A DNA stretch of 52,581 bases from Phycisphaerales bacterium (GTDB lineage: Bacteria > Planctomycetota > Phycisphaerae > Phycisphaerales > SM1A02), in assembly GCA_014238785.1 (NCBI GenBank), contig JABAAL010000002.1, positions 1 through 52,581 on the forward strand. Reading direction: 5' to 3'. Below are positions 34,036-43,131 of this stretch, one piece after another; within the stretch, counting starts at the first letter, position 1, and the number at the start of each line of letters is the position of its first letter. The position numbers and the translations under genes were made by a program. Under the pieces are notes generated by a model, which was not told where the DNA came from, did no database searches, and saw only the letters and a program-made list of their open reading frames with translations.

Positions 34036-35211
34036 TTATGCGGTTACAGTTGATGTTGCCCACTCAATGAGTACGTCTGCAACTTCTGGTCGTGAGAACT
34101 CGATTGGAGGCCGTTCGCCTTTTTCAAGGAGTTCACGAACTTTAGTCCCCGATAAGAAGATTTGATCGCCTTCAAGTTTAGGGAACGTCTTTGAACTCAC
34201 CATGCCTTGCGCTTTCTTTGAGTATGCTGCATGTTCAAATTTAAGTGGAACGATACCGATTTCTTCAGCTGTAAAGTTGTCAAAAATGTTTTGCGCATCG
34301 TATGTGCCGTAGTAATCGCCAACACCCGCGTGGTCCCGACCAACAATAAAGTGTGTACAACCATAGTTTTTACGAATGAGTGCGTGCAAGATTGCTTCGC
34401 GTGGACCAGCGTATCGCATTGCACCGGGCATAACTGTAAGTGCTGTGCAATCACGCACAAAGTAACTATCAATGATCGTGTTGTAACAATCCATACGAAC
34501 GTCTGCAGGGATATCGCCTTCTTTTGTTTCGCCAACGAGTGGGTGAATTAAAAGGCCATCACAAATTTCTTGTGAACATTTGCAGAGGTATTCGTGTGCA
34601 CGGTGAATTGGGTTACGTGTTTGGAACGCTGCAACAGTTTTCCAACCGCGAGTTGCAAAATCTGCACGGGTTGCTGCAGGCGCCAAACGATATTCTGTAA
34701 ATTGTTCGCCAGGCTCAACTTCAGGAGTTACCGTTGCAACGTGAATGTCACCGCCGACGAGCCATTGACCTTCATCCATCACTTGCTTAGCACCTGGGTG
34801 CGCGTCATCTTCCGTACCAAAAACATTTGGAATTTCAAGTGCCTTATCGTGCGCATAAATTTCGTCGCAATCGATGATTGCCATGAATGTGCCATCAGCG
34901 TGGTACAACGCAGCTTTACCACCTTGGGTCAATGTATTCTTTACATCTTCATCAACAGCAAGTGTGATTGGAATTGGCCAAACTGTGCCATCAGCAAGAC
35001 GCATATCTGTGCAGATTGACTCAAAGTCTGCCTTTTTACAGAAACCAGTAAGAGGGCTAAAAGCGCCAATTGCAATCATTTCAAGGTCGCATGCTTGCTT
35101 CGTTGAAAGGGTAATGGATGGAAGATTTGCCGCTTCGTCAGCAAGATTGCCATCTGCAAATCTATTGACCAAAGTGCCGCCGTGTGGCGCGATGAGGTTT
35201 CCTGTTGACAT
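34036..35211 (-). CDS. sat: Sulfate adenylyltransferase (ATP sulfurylase)
   Basis: 391 residues; joins sulfate and ATP to give APS. Seen: an N-terminal PUA-like region, the catalytic QTRNPIHRAHEYLCK near 195-209 (the QxRNPxHxxH loop), HPLVGETKEGDIP, and the second loop MRYAGPREAILHALIRKNYG with GRDHAGVGDYYG. It is the homo-oligomeric Sat type rather than the CysD/CysN heterodimer. GGAG lies ten bases before ATG 35211. The gene is the first of a sat-cysC operon that supplies PAPS; the pair lies beside the polysaccharide genes. Confidence 0.96.
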   Translation of the reverse strand: MSTGNLIAPHGGTLVNRFADGNLADEAANLPSITLSTKQACDLEMIAIGAFSPLTGFCKKADFESICTDMRLADGTVWPIPITLAVDEDVKNTLTQGGKAALYHADGTFMAIIDCDEIYAHDKALEIPNVFGTEDDAHPGAKQVMDEGQWLVGGDIHVATVTPEVEPGEQFTEYRLAPAATRADFATRGWKTVAAFQTRNPIHRAHEYLCKCSQEICDGLLIHPLVGETKEGDIPADVRMDCYNTIIDSYFVRDCTALTVMPGAMRYAGPREAILHALIRKNYGCTHFIVGRDHAGVGDYYGTYDAQNIFDNFTAEEIGIVPLKFEHAAYSKKAQGMVSSKTFPKLEGDQIFLSGTKVRELLEKGERPPIEFSRPEVADVLIEWATSTVTA

Positions 35212-35379
35212 TGTGCGTAAACTCCGTTCTAGGGGAAAAAGATAGGAAAAAAGGTACGATCTGATTCAAGTGAGCAGTCACTAGAATTGATATAAAATGT
35301 ACCGAAACGACCGATAGTACTCGCTCGGCAGCAGTAAATCAAGACCTTTATCGATAATTAACTAGAACACTTACAAACC

Positions 35380-36519
35380 ATGAAAATACTCCACTATTGT
35401 GCTCGTTTACGCCTCATAGATGGGGGTGTCGTACGCGCAATTTTGGACCTCACCTCCGCGCTTTCAAAGAGCAGTACATCCGTCACGTTACTGGTTACCG
35501 AAGGTGATGATTATCCCAACCCAGAATCGGGTGTTCAAACAATGAGAACAGGTCAATTTGATCGCCCTCCTATTCGTTTCTCGCGAAGCCGATTGGCCTC
35601 ACTAAAACAATTTATTGCAAGTGCAGATGTACTCCACCTCCATACACCTTGGGAGCCGGCAAATATCCAACTCGCAAAACTCGCCAGAGAAGTTGGAACA
35701 CCTTACATTGTTTCTGTTCATGGCATGCTCGATGATTGGGTCATGAAAACGAGTACATTGAAGAAGCAACTTTTTTTATGGCTCGGCGGAAGAAGCATGT
35801 TTCACCATGCAGCGGTGGCCCACTGCACCGCCACTGCGGAAGCCCAACAAGCAAAGCGGTGGATTCCAAACGCTAATATTCAAGTCGTACCACTTGTCTT
35901 TGACCCTAGTAATTACCTTGCACCCCCCCCCTCGTCTGATCCAGATAAATACTGGCCGCAACGAGAATCAAAAAAACCAATCGTCCTTTTTTTATCACGG
36001 CTGCATCCAAAAAAAGGCGTTGACCGATTCATCCAAGCAGCCGCAAAAGTTCTTGAATCGCAAGAAGCTCGTTTTATCATTGCAGGTAACGGCGAACAAG
36101 AATACGAAAAACATTTACAAGAACTCGTTCGTCAGTTAGACATTCACGCACATGTTGAATTTGTAGGTTTTGTTGAAGGTGATAGAAAAACTGCTCTCTT
36201 GAGAGCATCAGATTTATTTGTTTTACCAACGAGCCAAGAAAACTTTGGATTAGTTTTTCCAGAGGCAATGGCGTGTGGGATTCCAGTTATCACAACACGC
36301 GGCGTAGATATTTGGCCAGAACTAGAGGAGAGTGGTGGCGCTCTCATCATTGATGAAGACGTCAACTCTATTGCAAAAACTATAACGACTCTTTTAGAAA
36401 ATAATGAACAACGAGCTTCAATTGGCTCTGCGGGAAAAGCATGGGTCAACAACACGTTTTCCGGTGACGCGGTTGTCAACCGTTACATTCAACTCTATCG
36501 ACAGATGATCAACGAATAA
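35380..36519 (+). CDS. GT4 family glycosyltransferase
   Basis: 379 residues; a two-domain GT-B fold enzyme transferring a sugar from a nucleotide donor. Seen: a Gly-rich N-terminal segment (RLIDGGVVRAILDL), VLHLHTPWEPANIQLAKLA, the second domain opening with IVLFLSRLHPKKGVDRFI, then IIAGNGEQE and the nucleotide-binding ENFGLVFPEAMACGIPV (Glu-x7-Glu type). No signal peptide is present. Convergent with the next glycosyltransferase gene, which it overlaps by 11 bases. Donor and acceptor sugars are not determinable. The position beside sat/cysC and two sulfotransferase genes suggests surface polysaccharide synthesis. Confidence 0.9.
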   Translation: MKILHYCARLRLIDGGVVRAILDLTSALSKSSTSVTLLVTEGDDYPNPESGVQTMRTGQFDRPPIRFSRSRLASLKQFIASADVLHLHTPWEPANIQLAKLAREVGTPYIVSVHGMLDDWVMKTSTLKKQLFLWLGGRSMFHHAAVAHCTATAEAQQAKRWIPNANIQVVPLVFDPSNYLAPPPSSDPDKYWPQRESKKPIVLFLSRLHPKKGVDRFIQAAAKVLESQEARFIIAGNGEQEYEKHLQELVRQLDIHAHVEFVGFVEGDRKTALLRASDLFVLPTSQENFGLVFPEAMACGIPVITTRGVDIWPELEESGGALIIDEDVNSIAKTITTLLENNEQRASIGSAGKAWVNNTFSGDAVVNRYIQLYRQMINE

Positions 36520-37666
36520 CACCTTCATACACTTCGGTCAATTCATCCGCATAAGAATTCCAATTCCATCGAGAGGCAATATCTTTTTTCGCAGCAAGGC
36601 CCATTCTCGCAGCGTTGTCCAAATCTGAGAGAATAGAATCTAACGCCGCGGTTGTTGCTTCAACATCGCCCAGAGGCACTAAGGCGCCTGTTTCATTTTG
36701 AATAATAAATTCAGGATTAGATCGCTGGTTGGTAGCGATAACAGGAATGCCCGCAGCAAGAGTTTCAGCGATAACGAGTTGGGGATCAATACTCATTTTT
36801 CTAATTGGCATCACAACACAAATTGATTCTAGAAGAAGTTTAGGCAAGGTAATTCCTTCTTCATAAGGAAAATGGTACAACGTAATGTTTGGGTGCTTTG
36901 CAGCAATCTCATCGATTCCCTCTATTGGTTCCCAATGTTGGCGAACCGCGAAATCAAAATGGATGTTTGGATATTTTGGGGCTAACTTCTCATACGCGGC
37001 GATGACAACATCCGCACCATTATCAACCGTTAAATCTCGCCAAAATAAAACTCGGAGGGGTACGCCCAAGGCAGGGCCTTCGTATTCCTTCTGGATATCA
37101 CGAATAACACCATGTTTAATTTGGGTTGTAGCAATCCCCCTTTTTTCCAAATTGTTTTTTACAAACGAAGTTGCGGTAATCACCGCATCAATTCTTTTCC
37201 ACAAACGCTTTGTCAGCAAAGAAAATTTCTCAGGAAAAAATGTCCCAAATATAGTGACAACCACGGGTGTTTTTAATCCAAACAAACGCAAGCCGCCAGC
37301 AAGATGCGCCGTACGGTTGTACCCATATAAATGGAGCACATCGAATTGTTGCTCTTTGCAAATTCGTTTGATCTCTGAAACCTGACGAAACAACCGCTTA
37401 AAACTAAATCCCTCGCCTGGCTTTCCAGTCCTCTCGAGTACACCCCCACGGTTTCTTGAGTCGGTCACGAAATGAATTTCAAGATCTTTTGCTAAACAAA
37501 AGGGAAGCGAACGATCCTCGCTAAATTCATTTGTAATGAGATGGACATCGTGCCCCTTCGCCCGTAATTCATCTATAGATTGCAAGGGAACCTGAATATG
37601 TCCCGACACATTGCTCTCAAAGCCCCTTTGGCCGGCGACAACCGAGACGAATACACCTATTTTCAT
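36509..37666 (-). CDS. GT4 family glycosyltransferase (second)
   Basis: 385 residues. Seen: an N-terminal GT-B domain with VLHLYGYNRTAHLAGGL and GTFFPEKFSLL, and a C-terminal domain with RVLFWRDLTVDNGADVVIAAYE, NITLYHFPYEEGI and the donor-binding VIAETLAAGIPVIATNQ. The start is ATG 37666, with AGGA seven bases before it; the ribosome binding site lies in the end of the sulfotransferase gene, three bases upstream, so the two are co-translated. The specificity is unknown. Confidence 0.88.
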   Translation of the reverse strand: MKIGVFVSVVAGQRGFESNVSGHIQVPLQSIDELRAKGHDVHLITNEFSEDRSLPFCLAKDLEIHFVTDSRNRGGVLERTGKPGEGFSFKRLFRQVSEIKRICKEQQFDVLHLYGYNRTAHLAGGLRLFGLKTPVVVTIFGTFFPEKFSLLTKRLWKRIDAVITATSFVKNNLEKRGIATTQIKHGVIRDIQKEYEGPALGVPLRVLFWRDLTVDNGADVVIAAYEKLAPKYPNIHFDFAVRQHWEPIEGIDEIAAKHPNITLYHFPYEEGITLPKLLLESICVVMPIRKMSIDPQLVIAETLAAGIPVIATNQRSNPEFIIQNETGALVPLGDVEATTAALDSILSDLDNAARMGLAAKKDIASRWNWNSYADELTEVYEGVIR

Positions 37667-37669
37667 AGC

Positions 37670-38488
37670 TTATTCCTCATTCCAATACGAAAGGTCACGA
37701 TCGAGCAATACAGATAGGCGATCGTTATATGGGCGAAAGTGTGCAATGAGGTTGTTCTTGGTTTCAGGATTAATAGGCTGATATGCACTGCCCTTATTCT
37801 TTCGGCTCCTTCGTAACCAATCACCAATTAAAGATTTTCGAATTAGATGTACAAATGAATCCAGACCTAATCGATGAAGCCATTTCCTTGCTCTTGGAAA
37901 AATCGCTGCATTTTTTCGTTGTCCAAACAATTTTGATTCCCGTGCAGAATCGACCCCAATAAAATTAAGGATTCTTGTTAGGTACGCACGGTCATCATCA
38001 TGTAAATCATCATAGAGCAGGAATAAAATCTTATCGCGATCATAATATTTTAGAAGTTCTTCTGCTTGCTCAATATATTGCCCTCGCTCAAGCAACCCTG
38101 AATCCACTTCCATCGCTTCTTCAAAACTTGACCAATTCTCTTCCACTTTTCGTGTCTGGTAATTACTGTACGCTCGGTCAATTGGGTTTCGCATCACCAT
38201 GAGTAATTTAACATCGGGAAAATGCTTCGCCATGCGAGGTACGGCGTGGGGCAAACAGTACCCTGTTGCAATCTCACCAACTGCTTTCTGTTGCGGTTCT
38301 ACATCTTTGAAAAAATCGAGATACCATTCAATACCCTTATCGTAAAATCTGTCAAAGAAATACGATTGCTTTTTTATTGGTTGATAGACTTGCGGATGAT
38401 CCCGAAGCGCAGCTGCAGTCCACGTTGTTCCGCAACGTTGGCAGCCAACCATAAAAAATGTGATACTTGAAGTTGAAGGTGTACGCAT
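37670..38488 (-). CDS. PAPS-dependent sulfotransferase
   Basis: 272 residues; transfers sulfate from PAPS to a hydroxyl or amine. Seen: the 5'-phosphosulfate-binding loop GCQRCGTTW (15-23), the 3'-phosphate-binding segment MRNPIDRAYSNYQTR, and ILFLLYDDLHDD. Similar sequences act on heparan-like or other glycans in many bacteria and animals. It sits between an FG-GAP/dockerin protein gene and the second glycosyltransferase, all on one strand with 3- and 32-base gaps. The PAPS source is the sat-cysC operon a few kb away. The acceptor cannot be told. Confidence 0.9.
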   Translation of the reverse strand: MRTPSTSSITFFMVGCQRCGTTWTAAALRDHPQVYQPIKKQSYFFDRFYDKGIEWYLDFFKDVEPQQKAVGEIATGYCLPHAVPRMAKHFPDVKLLMVMRNPIDRAYSNYQTRKVEENWSSFEEAMEVDSGLLERGQYIEQAEELLKYYDRDKILFLLYDDLHDDDRAYLTRILNFIGVDSARESKLFGQRKNAAIFPRARKWLHRLGLDSFVHLIRKSLIGDWLRRSRKNKGSAYQPINPETKNNLIAHFRPYNDRLSVLLDRDLSYWNEE

Positions 38489-38520
38489 CGTACGAAATAT
38501 AACAGATGTGACTTAATGTA

Positions 38521-39987
38521 TCACCGACGACTTCGAGGTCGAGGCGCAGAATCATCTGGTTGAGGTGGTGCCAATGATCTTTCTTCTGGATCACATTCTT
38601 CTCCGAAGTTATTCAACATGATTAATAAATCAGTGACATTTACAGCACCATTGTCATCTATATCTCCGCAACACCCAAAACTCTCGCATAGGCCCCAAGT
38701 TGAAATGATAATGAGAAAATCTTCAATAGAAACCACACCATCGTGCGTTACATCTGCACGACACGCATCTGTGCAGCCAGTTTGCGCCACTTCGCTCTTA
38801 TGAACATTAAAGTAGCCCCCATTCACACAAGCGGTTAGCACATCTGGTTTACCATCATCATTTACGTCTGCGGTAATAACATGCGCAGGGCCATGCAGTG
38901 ACTCTGTTTCCGTTCTTTCAAAAACACCCGAGCGATTGTTCCTAAAAAGATACGCAACATTATCACCTACATGAGAAACAATCACATCGAGGGAGCAATC
39001 GCCATCCATATCAGCAACTGCTATTGAGTGTGGATTGTCCGCGGTTGGATAAACGCCAAACAAAGAAAAATCGAAATTTTCATCATTCTTGTAGACAAGC
39101 ATGGTATTAGGCACTTTGTGCACTACCGAAATATCGCTAAGACCATCGCCTGTAACGTCGCCAATTGCTAAAAATCTTGGTGTTGAACCCTCCAAAAGTG
39201 GCGTTCTAACCGCAAAATTAAAATTACCTGAATTTTGACCTACATTTTCAACTACCGTCACACTGTCATCGCTCCCCATGTTTGAAACAGCGAAATCTAT
39301 ATCGCCATCATTATCTAAATCACCCACATCAATGCCGCGGGGCAAATTGCCTATAGGGACATCCGCGACTTCCACGAACGTTCCATCGCCGTTTCCCTTA
39401 AGAACTGTTGCAATGCCCGGTCCACTGCTACCAACTAGAGGATCCCAGTGCGAAGCAATAAGATCAAGGATCCCATCTCCATTTAAGTCAGCAACATCCA
39501 GGCACGAAGTCCTAAGGAAAAGATGTTCTTCTGTGAGAGTAAGCACGCCAGAACCATCGTTTAAGAGCACCGTAAGTGAGCCACCGCCGTATCCAGGGGG
39601 ATCATCTTCGTGCGCATTCCAATTAGATGTTGCAGCATCGATATCACCGTCACCATCAAAATCCCCACAAACCACATATCTTGGAATACTCTCAAAACCT
39701 ATAGGAGTAGTTGAAAGTAGGGAAAATTGACCTAAGCCATCGTTGGAAAAGACCATTACGTTGCTTGGGCCACGATTTGCAATTGCTATATCAAGCGTAC
39801 CATCACCGTTAAAATCTGCGCTACAAATTCCGGAAGTAGCTGCCTGAGAACCTTCATAAAATTTTGTAGGCGAAAAACTCCACTCACATTGTGCATACAC
39901 CGATGTGCCCCCTGCATTTAAACCGATAAAAGTCATAAATACAACGAACATCATAGGCGTATTTATCCGTATTATTTTCTTCTCCAT
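38521..39987 (-). CDS. Secreted FG-GAP beta-propeller protein with a dockerin-like module
   Basis: 488 residues from ATG 39987; ATG 39954 and the first ATG at 39996 are alternatives. The signal segment is MMFVVFMTFIGLNAGG. Seven repeats carry calcium-binding loops such as DFNGDGTLDIA, DFDGDGDIDAAT, DLNGDGILDLIA, DLDNDGDIDFAV, DVTGDGLSDIS, DMDGDCSLDVIV and DVNDDGKPDVLT, which suits a seven-bladed propeller. Near the C-terminus are two dockerin-type repeats, DVTHDGVVSIEDFLIII and DIDDNGAVNVTDLLIML, with an Arg/Pro-rich tail. It is the first gene of a probable operon with the sulfotransferase and GT4 genes, so it may be a surface partner of the polysaccharide. Confidence 0.85.
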   Translation of the reverse strand: MEKKIIRINTPMMFVVFMTFIGLNAGGTSVYAQCEWSFSPTKFYEGSQAATSGICSADFNGDGTLDIAIANRGPSNVMVFSNDGLGQFSLLSTTPIGFESIPRYVVCGDFDGDGDIDAATSNWNAHEDDPPGYGGGSLTVLLNDGSGVLTLTEEHLFLRTSCLDVADLNGDGILDLIASHWDPLVGSSGPGIATVLKGNGDGTFVEVADVPIGNLPRGIDVGDLDNDGDIDFAVSNMGSDDSVTVVENVGQNSGNFNFAVRTPLLEGSTPRFLAIGDVTGDGLSDISVVHKVPNTMLVYKNDENFDFSLFGVYPTADNPHSIAVADMDGDCSLDVIVSHVGDNVAYLFRNNRSGVFERTETESLHGPAHVITADVNDDGKPDVLTACVNGGYFNVHKSEVAQTGCTDACRADVTHDGVVSIEDFLIIISTWGLCESFGCCGDIDDNGAVNVTDLLIMLNNFGEECDPEERSLAPPQPDDSAPRPRSRR

Positions 39988-40081
39988 ACCCCCCATACTA
40001 CACCCTCTTCATTGCATTACCAACATTTACTGCTAAATAAATGATTCACGCCCGCACAAACCTCATACATAAGGTCCAATA

Positions 40082-41677
40082 ATGAGTGAAAAAGAGAGTT
40101 CCGTGCCTTCAGAGAAAAAAAAGGGGTTCTACAGGATTGGGACAAATTACGGTCGGTTAGTTGCAACTATGGCTATGGGAATTGCAATTGTACCTTTGCA
40201 AATCAAATGGCTTGGCATGGAGGGATTTGGACTGCTTGGGCTTGTAGGTTCTTCTGTTGGGATTGGTGGAATGCTCCAAGATATGATGCGAAGTTCCATG
40301 GTTCGTGAACTCGGAGCGGCATGGCACGAAGGCGATGACAAAAAATTCCGTGCTTGTTACGCAGCGTCTTTTAAAGTTTGTGGATACGTCACATTGCTGA
40401 CTGCCCTTGTGTTTGCGGGAATCATTTTGATTCTTCCCTTTATGAAAATCCACGAAGAATGGATAGGCGCGGCACAGTGGATTACTGGTTGCGCAGGAGT
40501 TTCAACTTGCTTACTAGTATTGCTCGCTCCGCCAATCAACATGCTCATAGTTCGGGAACAATTTTTCTGGCATAACATCTGGACCGTTGCAAGACGAAGT
40601 GCATATTTAATTGCAACCATTATTCCATTCCTGTTTCTTGGGATAACTGACATTCCCAAGGGACTTATCGCATTTGGAAATATTGGGCTTATTGTAAATG
40701 TAGTTGTGACGATTGCTCTTGTACTTGGTTTCATTTTGTACGATCGTCGCATGTCCCCAACATTCAAAGGTTCGACTCCAGAGGCGATGAAGAAGGTCGC
40801 AGGAACCTTCGGTTGGAACAGTGGCGTTGTATTGGCCATGAATCTACATGAACGGTTTGCGAACTTCATAATGAATTATTTCTTTGGTCTTTGGGGCAAC
40901 GCGGTATTCTCACTTTCGCTCCGCCTCGTGAGTTACATACGCATGGCTTCGTTAGGGCTTACTTTCGGTTTGGATTCTGTAAGTGCTCGAATAAGCTCAA
41001 CGAAAGACAAGACCTCTCTGCAATCAATGTTTAAACACAGCACAAGAATGCTTGGGTTTGTTTCATTCCCTGCGATGGTTGTTGTGTTCTTTCTCGCAGA
41101 GCCGTTACTTCGAATGTGGGTTGGTCGAAGTGTAGAAAATCCAGCGGAAGTGCTACCCCCAACCGAAATACTTGTCAAAATAATGGTGATTGGTCTTGCG
41201 TGTAGAGCACTATCCGATGGATGGATGAAACTGTTTTATGGTGCTGGGCATATCCGAAAATATGCGCCATACGTTTTTGCCGGCGGACTATTCAATCCCA
41301 TCCTTTCAATTCTTCTTATCTTTACTTTGCCAAAAAGCATGAGCTTCACAGGTGCTGCAATAGCCTACTCTGCTGTTTATATTGTCGTGCATGTCATCCT
41401 CATGCCTCTGGCAACAGGAAATAGTGTTGGACTTACCTTCAAAACTATTCTTCAACCCGCACTAAGACCGTTTGTCATCGCAATTGCTGTCTCGCCCGTA
41501 TTGTTTGTTGCAACTCTTTTTTCAAGTAGCGAATTAATTGATTGGACTGGAGTCATCGCTAGCGTTTGTATCTATGGGGCTGTCTATGGAATTGTAAGTT
41601 GGCAGTTCATGCTTTCAAAGCAAGAGCGAAAGGGTGCACAGCGCTTAATCAAAAGAGTGGTTCTTCAACGAGCGTAA
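40082..41677 (+). CDS. Polysaccharide flippase, Wzx/MATE-like
   Basis: 531 residues with about 12-14 hydrophobic segments, in the order expected of the oligosaccharide-flippase superfamily (N-terminal GRLVATMAMGIAIVPLQIKWLGMEGFGLLG). It would move lipid-linked oligosaccharide units across the inner membrane. The ribosome binding site AAGGT lies nine bases before the ATG. The gene converges on the polymerase/ligase gene with a six-base gap. It is the only flippase in the locus. Confidence 0.87.
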   Translation: MSEKESSVPSEKKKGFYRIGTNYGRLVATMAMGIAIVPLQIKWLGMEGFGLLGLVGSSVGIGGMLQDMMRSSMVRELGAAWHEGDDKKFRACYAASFKVCGYVTLLTALVFAGIILILPFMKIHEEWIGAAQWITGCAGVSTCLLVLLAPPINMLIVREQFFWHNIWTVARRSAYLIATIIPFLFLGITDIPKGLIAFGNIGLIVNVVVTIALVLGFILYDRRMSPTFKGSTPEAMKKVAGTFGWNSGVVLAMNLHERFANFIMNYFFGLWGNAVFSLSLRLVSYIRMASLGLTFGLDSVSARISSTKDKTSLQSMFKHSTRMLGFVSFPAMVVVFFLAEPLLRMWVGRSVENPAEVLPPTEILVKIMVIGLACRALSDGWMKLFYGAGHIRKYAPYVFAGGLFNPILSILLIFTLPKSMSFTGAAIAYSAVYIVVHVILMPLATGNSVGLTFKTILQPALRPFVIAIAVSPVLFVATLFSSSELIDWTGVIASVCIYGAVYGIVSWQFMLSKQERKGAQRLIKRVVLQRA

Positions 41678-41683
41678 CTATGT

Positions 41684-43051
41684 TCAAACTCGGTAGTCTG
41701 TAAACTCTTCAACTGCTGCTTCATCTTCTTCAAAATACTCGGTGCCATCAGAATAATCTGCTGGAAGCGCATTTTCTACACCTTCATCACGAATTGCCGT
41801 CCAGAGTGCAATGAACGTACTTGCTAACGCAACGTGAAGGAACGACCATGAATATGTTGGCCAATACACCACTTGGTTAAAAGTTCCCTGAACATACATA
41901 GCAAGCAAAAGGAGCAACACGATACTAAAAAGCAGCGGATCGCCGTTCAAATATTTTCGATTCATCCAAACGCGTATACCTGCATAACAAGAGTAAATCA
42001 CCAAGGTTATTTGAGGAATAAACAAAAGCAGCCCACCGTGATACATCATGTTCATCCATGCACTGTGTGGATGTTGTCCAATAATATTTGATCTAAAGTA
42101 AGACTCCCCACTTGAACCAAGCAAACCATACAGTGGACTCCCTGTGTATACCTCGGTTATATACCGGTACCATAACTGCGGCCGTCCTGTTTCCAGTGAG
42201 CCCAATCGGTCAATCGGCGAAGTGTCTCCACCAATCGACAAAATCCACCCGATCCCCGCCGCTGCAATAACTAACCCAACGATTGTCACAATAGGTCGCT
42301 TCGATAACACAAAGAGGATTGGAAACGAAGTCATCAAAATTGCAAGACTTGTTTGCCGACTCGCTGTGAGCAAAGCCATGCCCAACGTTAAAGAAAGGTA
42401 GAAGATAATCATCGGTCGATATTTTTTTGGCCACGTCAACATTGCATATCCCAACAAAGGCGCCGCTAGAGCAAACAACATACCAACTTGATTCGAGTTT
42501 GAACCGTAGGGTTGAAATCTACCAATCCCCTTCAAGAATGATTCACCCGGAAACAATACTAACGCTGAAATTGGAATGAGCAGTGCAATCATACACCCCA
42601 CGGTAAAGCCATTGACAATTCGCTTGAAATCTTTATACGTAACGATTGTTCTTGCAAGCGAAACACCCGCAACCGTAATGCAGAGCCATTGGATTCGAAG
42701 TACAACTCCGACACTCCGTTCTTCCACCCCAAGGATAAGTAAAATCCAGATGAATGCCATGACTGGATATAAATAAACAATCAATGGAAGTTGTCGTTTA
42801 GGAAAGGGGTGCGTTATTGCAGCATACGCAACAAGCAAAAAAGATAGCCCAGAACTCAATTTGGCGCCAGCGGCAATCAAACTTAAATCTTGGGCACGAG
42901 CCATCGAAAGCCAAGGCGTAACAAGCATGAGGGATAAAAATAGCCTCTTCTCGGCAGGCACCATGAAGAAAAGGAGAACGAGTAACACCATCGGAGTAAG
43001 AAGCCATGGCTGAGAAATAATAATCTCAAGATAAATGTCTGTGCGTTCCAT
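41684..43051 (-). CDS. O-antigen polymerase/ligase family protein (Wzy/WaaL)
   Basis: 455 residues from ATG 43051, since GGGAG lies six bases before it; an upstream ATG at 43090 has no such site. About 12 membrane segments with a large periplasmic loop. The Wzy_C/WaaL region is marked by GSNSNQVGMLFALAAPLLGYA, TASRQTSLAIL, and the loop histidines in GQHPHSAWMNMMYHGGL. The ending is an acidic cytoplasmic tail. It either joins repeat units or attaches the finished chain. It lies next to the flippase gene and is divergent from the GH56-like gene. Confidence 0.82.
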   Translation of the reverse strand: MERTDIYLEIIISQPWLLTPMVLLVLLFFMVPAEKRLFLSLMLVTPWLSMARAQDLSLIAAGAKLSSGLSFLLVAYAAITHPFPKRQLPLIVYLYPVMAFIWILLILGVEERSVGVVLRIQWLCITVAGVSLARTIVTYKDFKRIVNGFTVGCMIALLIPISALVLFPGESFLKGIGRFQPYGSNSNQVGMLFALAAPLLGYAMLTWPKKYRPMIIFYLSLTLGMALLTASRQTSLAILMTSFPILFVLSKRPIVTIVGLVIAAAGIGWILSIGGDTSPIDRLGSLETGRPQLWYRYITEVYTGSPLYGLLGSSGESYFRSNIIGQHPHSAWMNMMYHGGLLLFIPQITLVIYSCYAGIRVWMNRKYLNGDPLLFSIVLLLLLAMYVQGTFNQVVYWPTYSWSFLHVALASTFIALWTAIRDEGVENALPADYSDGTEYFEEDEAAVEEFTDYRV

Positions 43052-43131
43052 AAAGTTCTCCCAATGGTATCGGATAATTGAGTGGAACAACTCGCTCTCT
43101 TTTCATCCGCAGATTTGGTAAAGTATTGATC

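Noticed and set aside
35212..35379. A riboswitch between sat and the first glycosyltransferase
   Set aside because: The 168-base region has no convincing stems; only weak promoter-like hexamers were seen.
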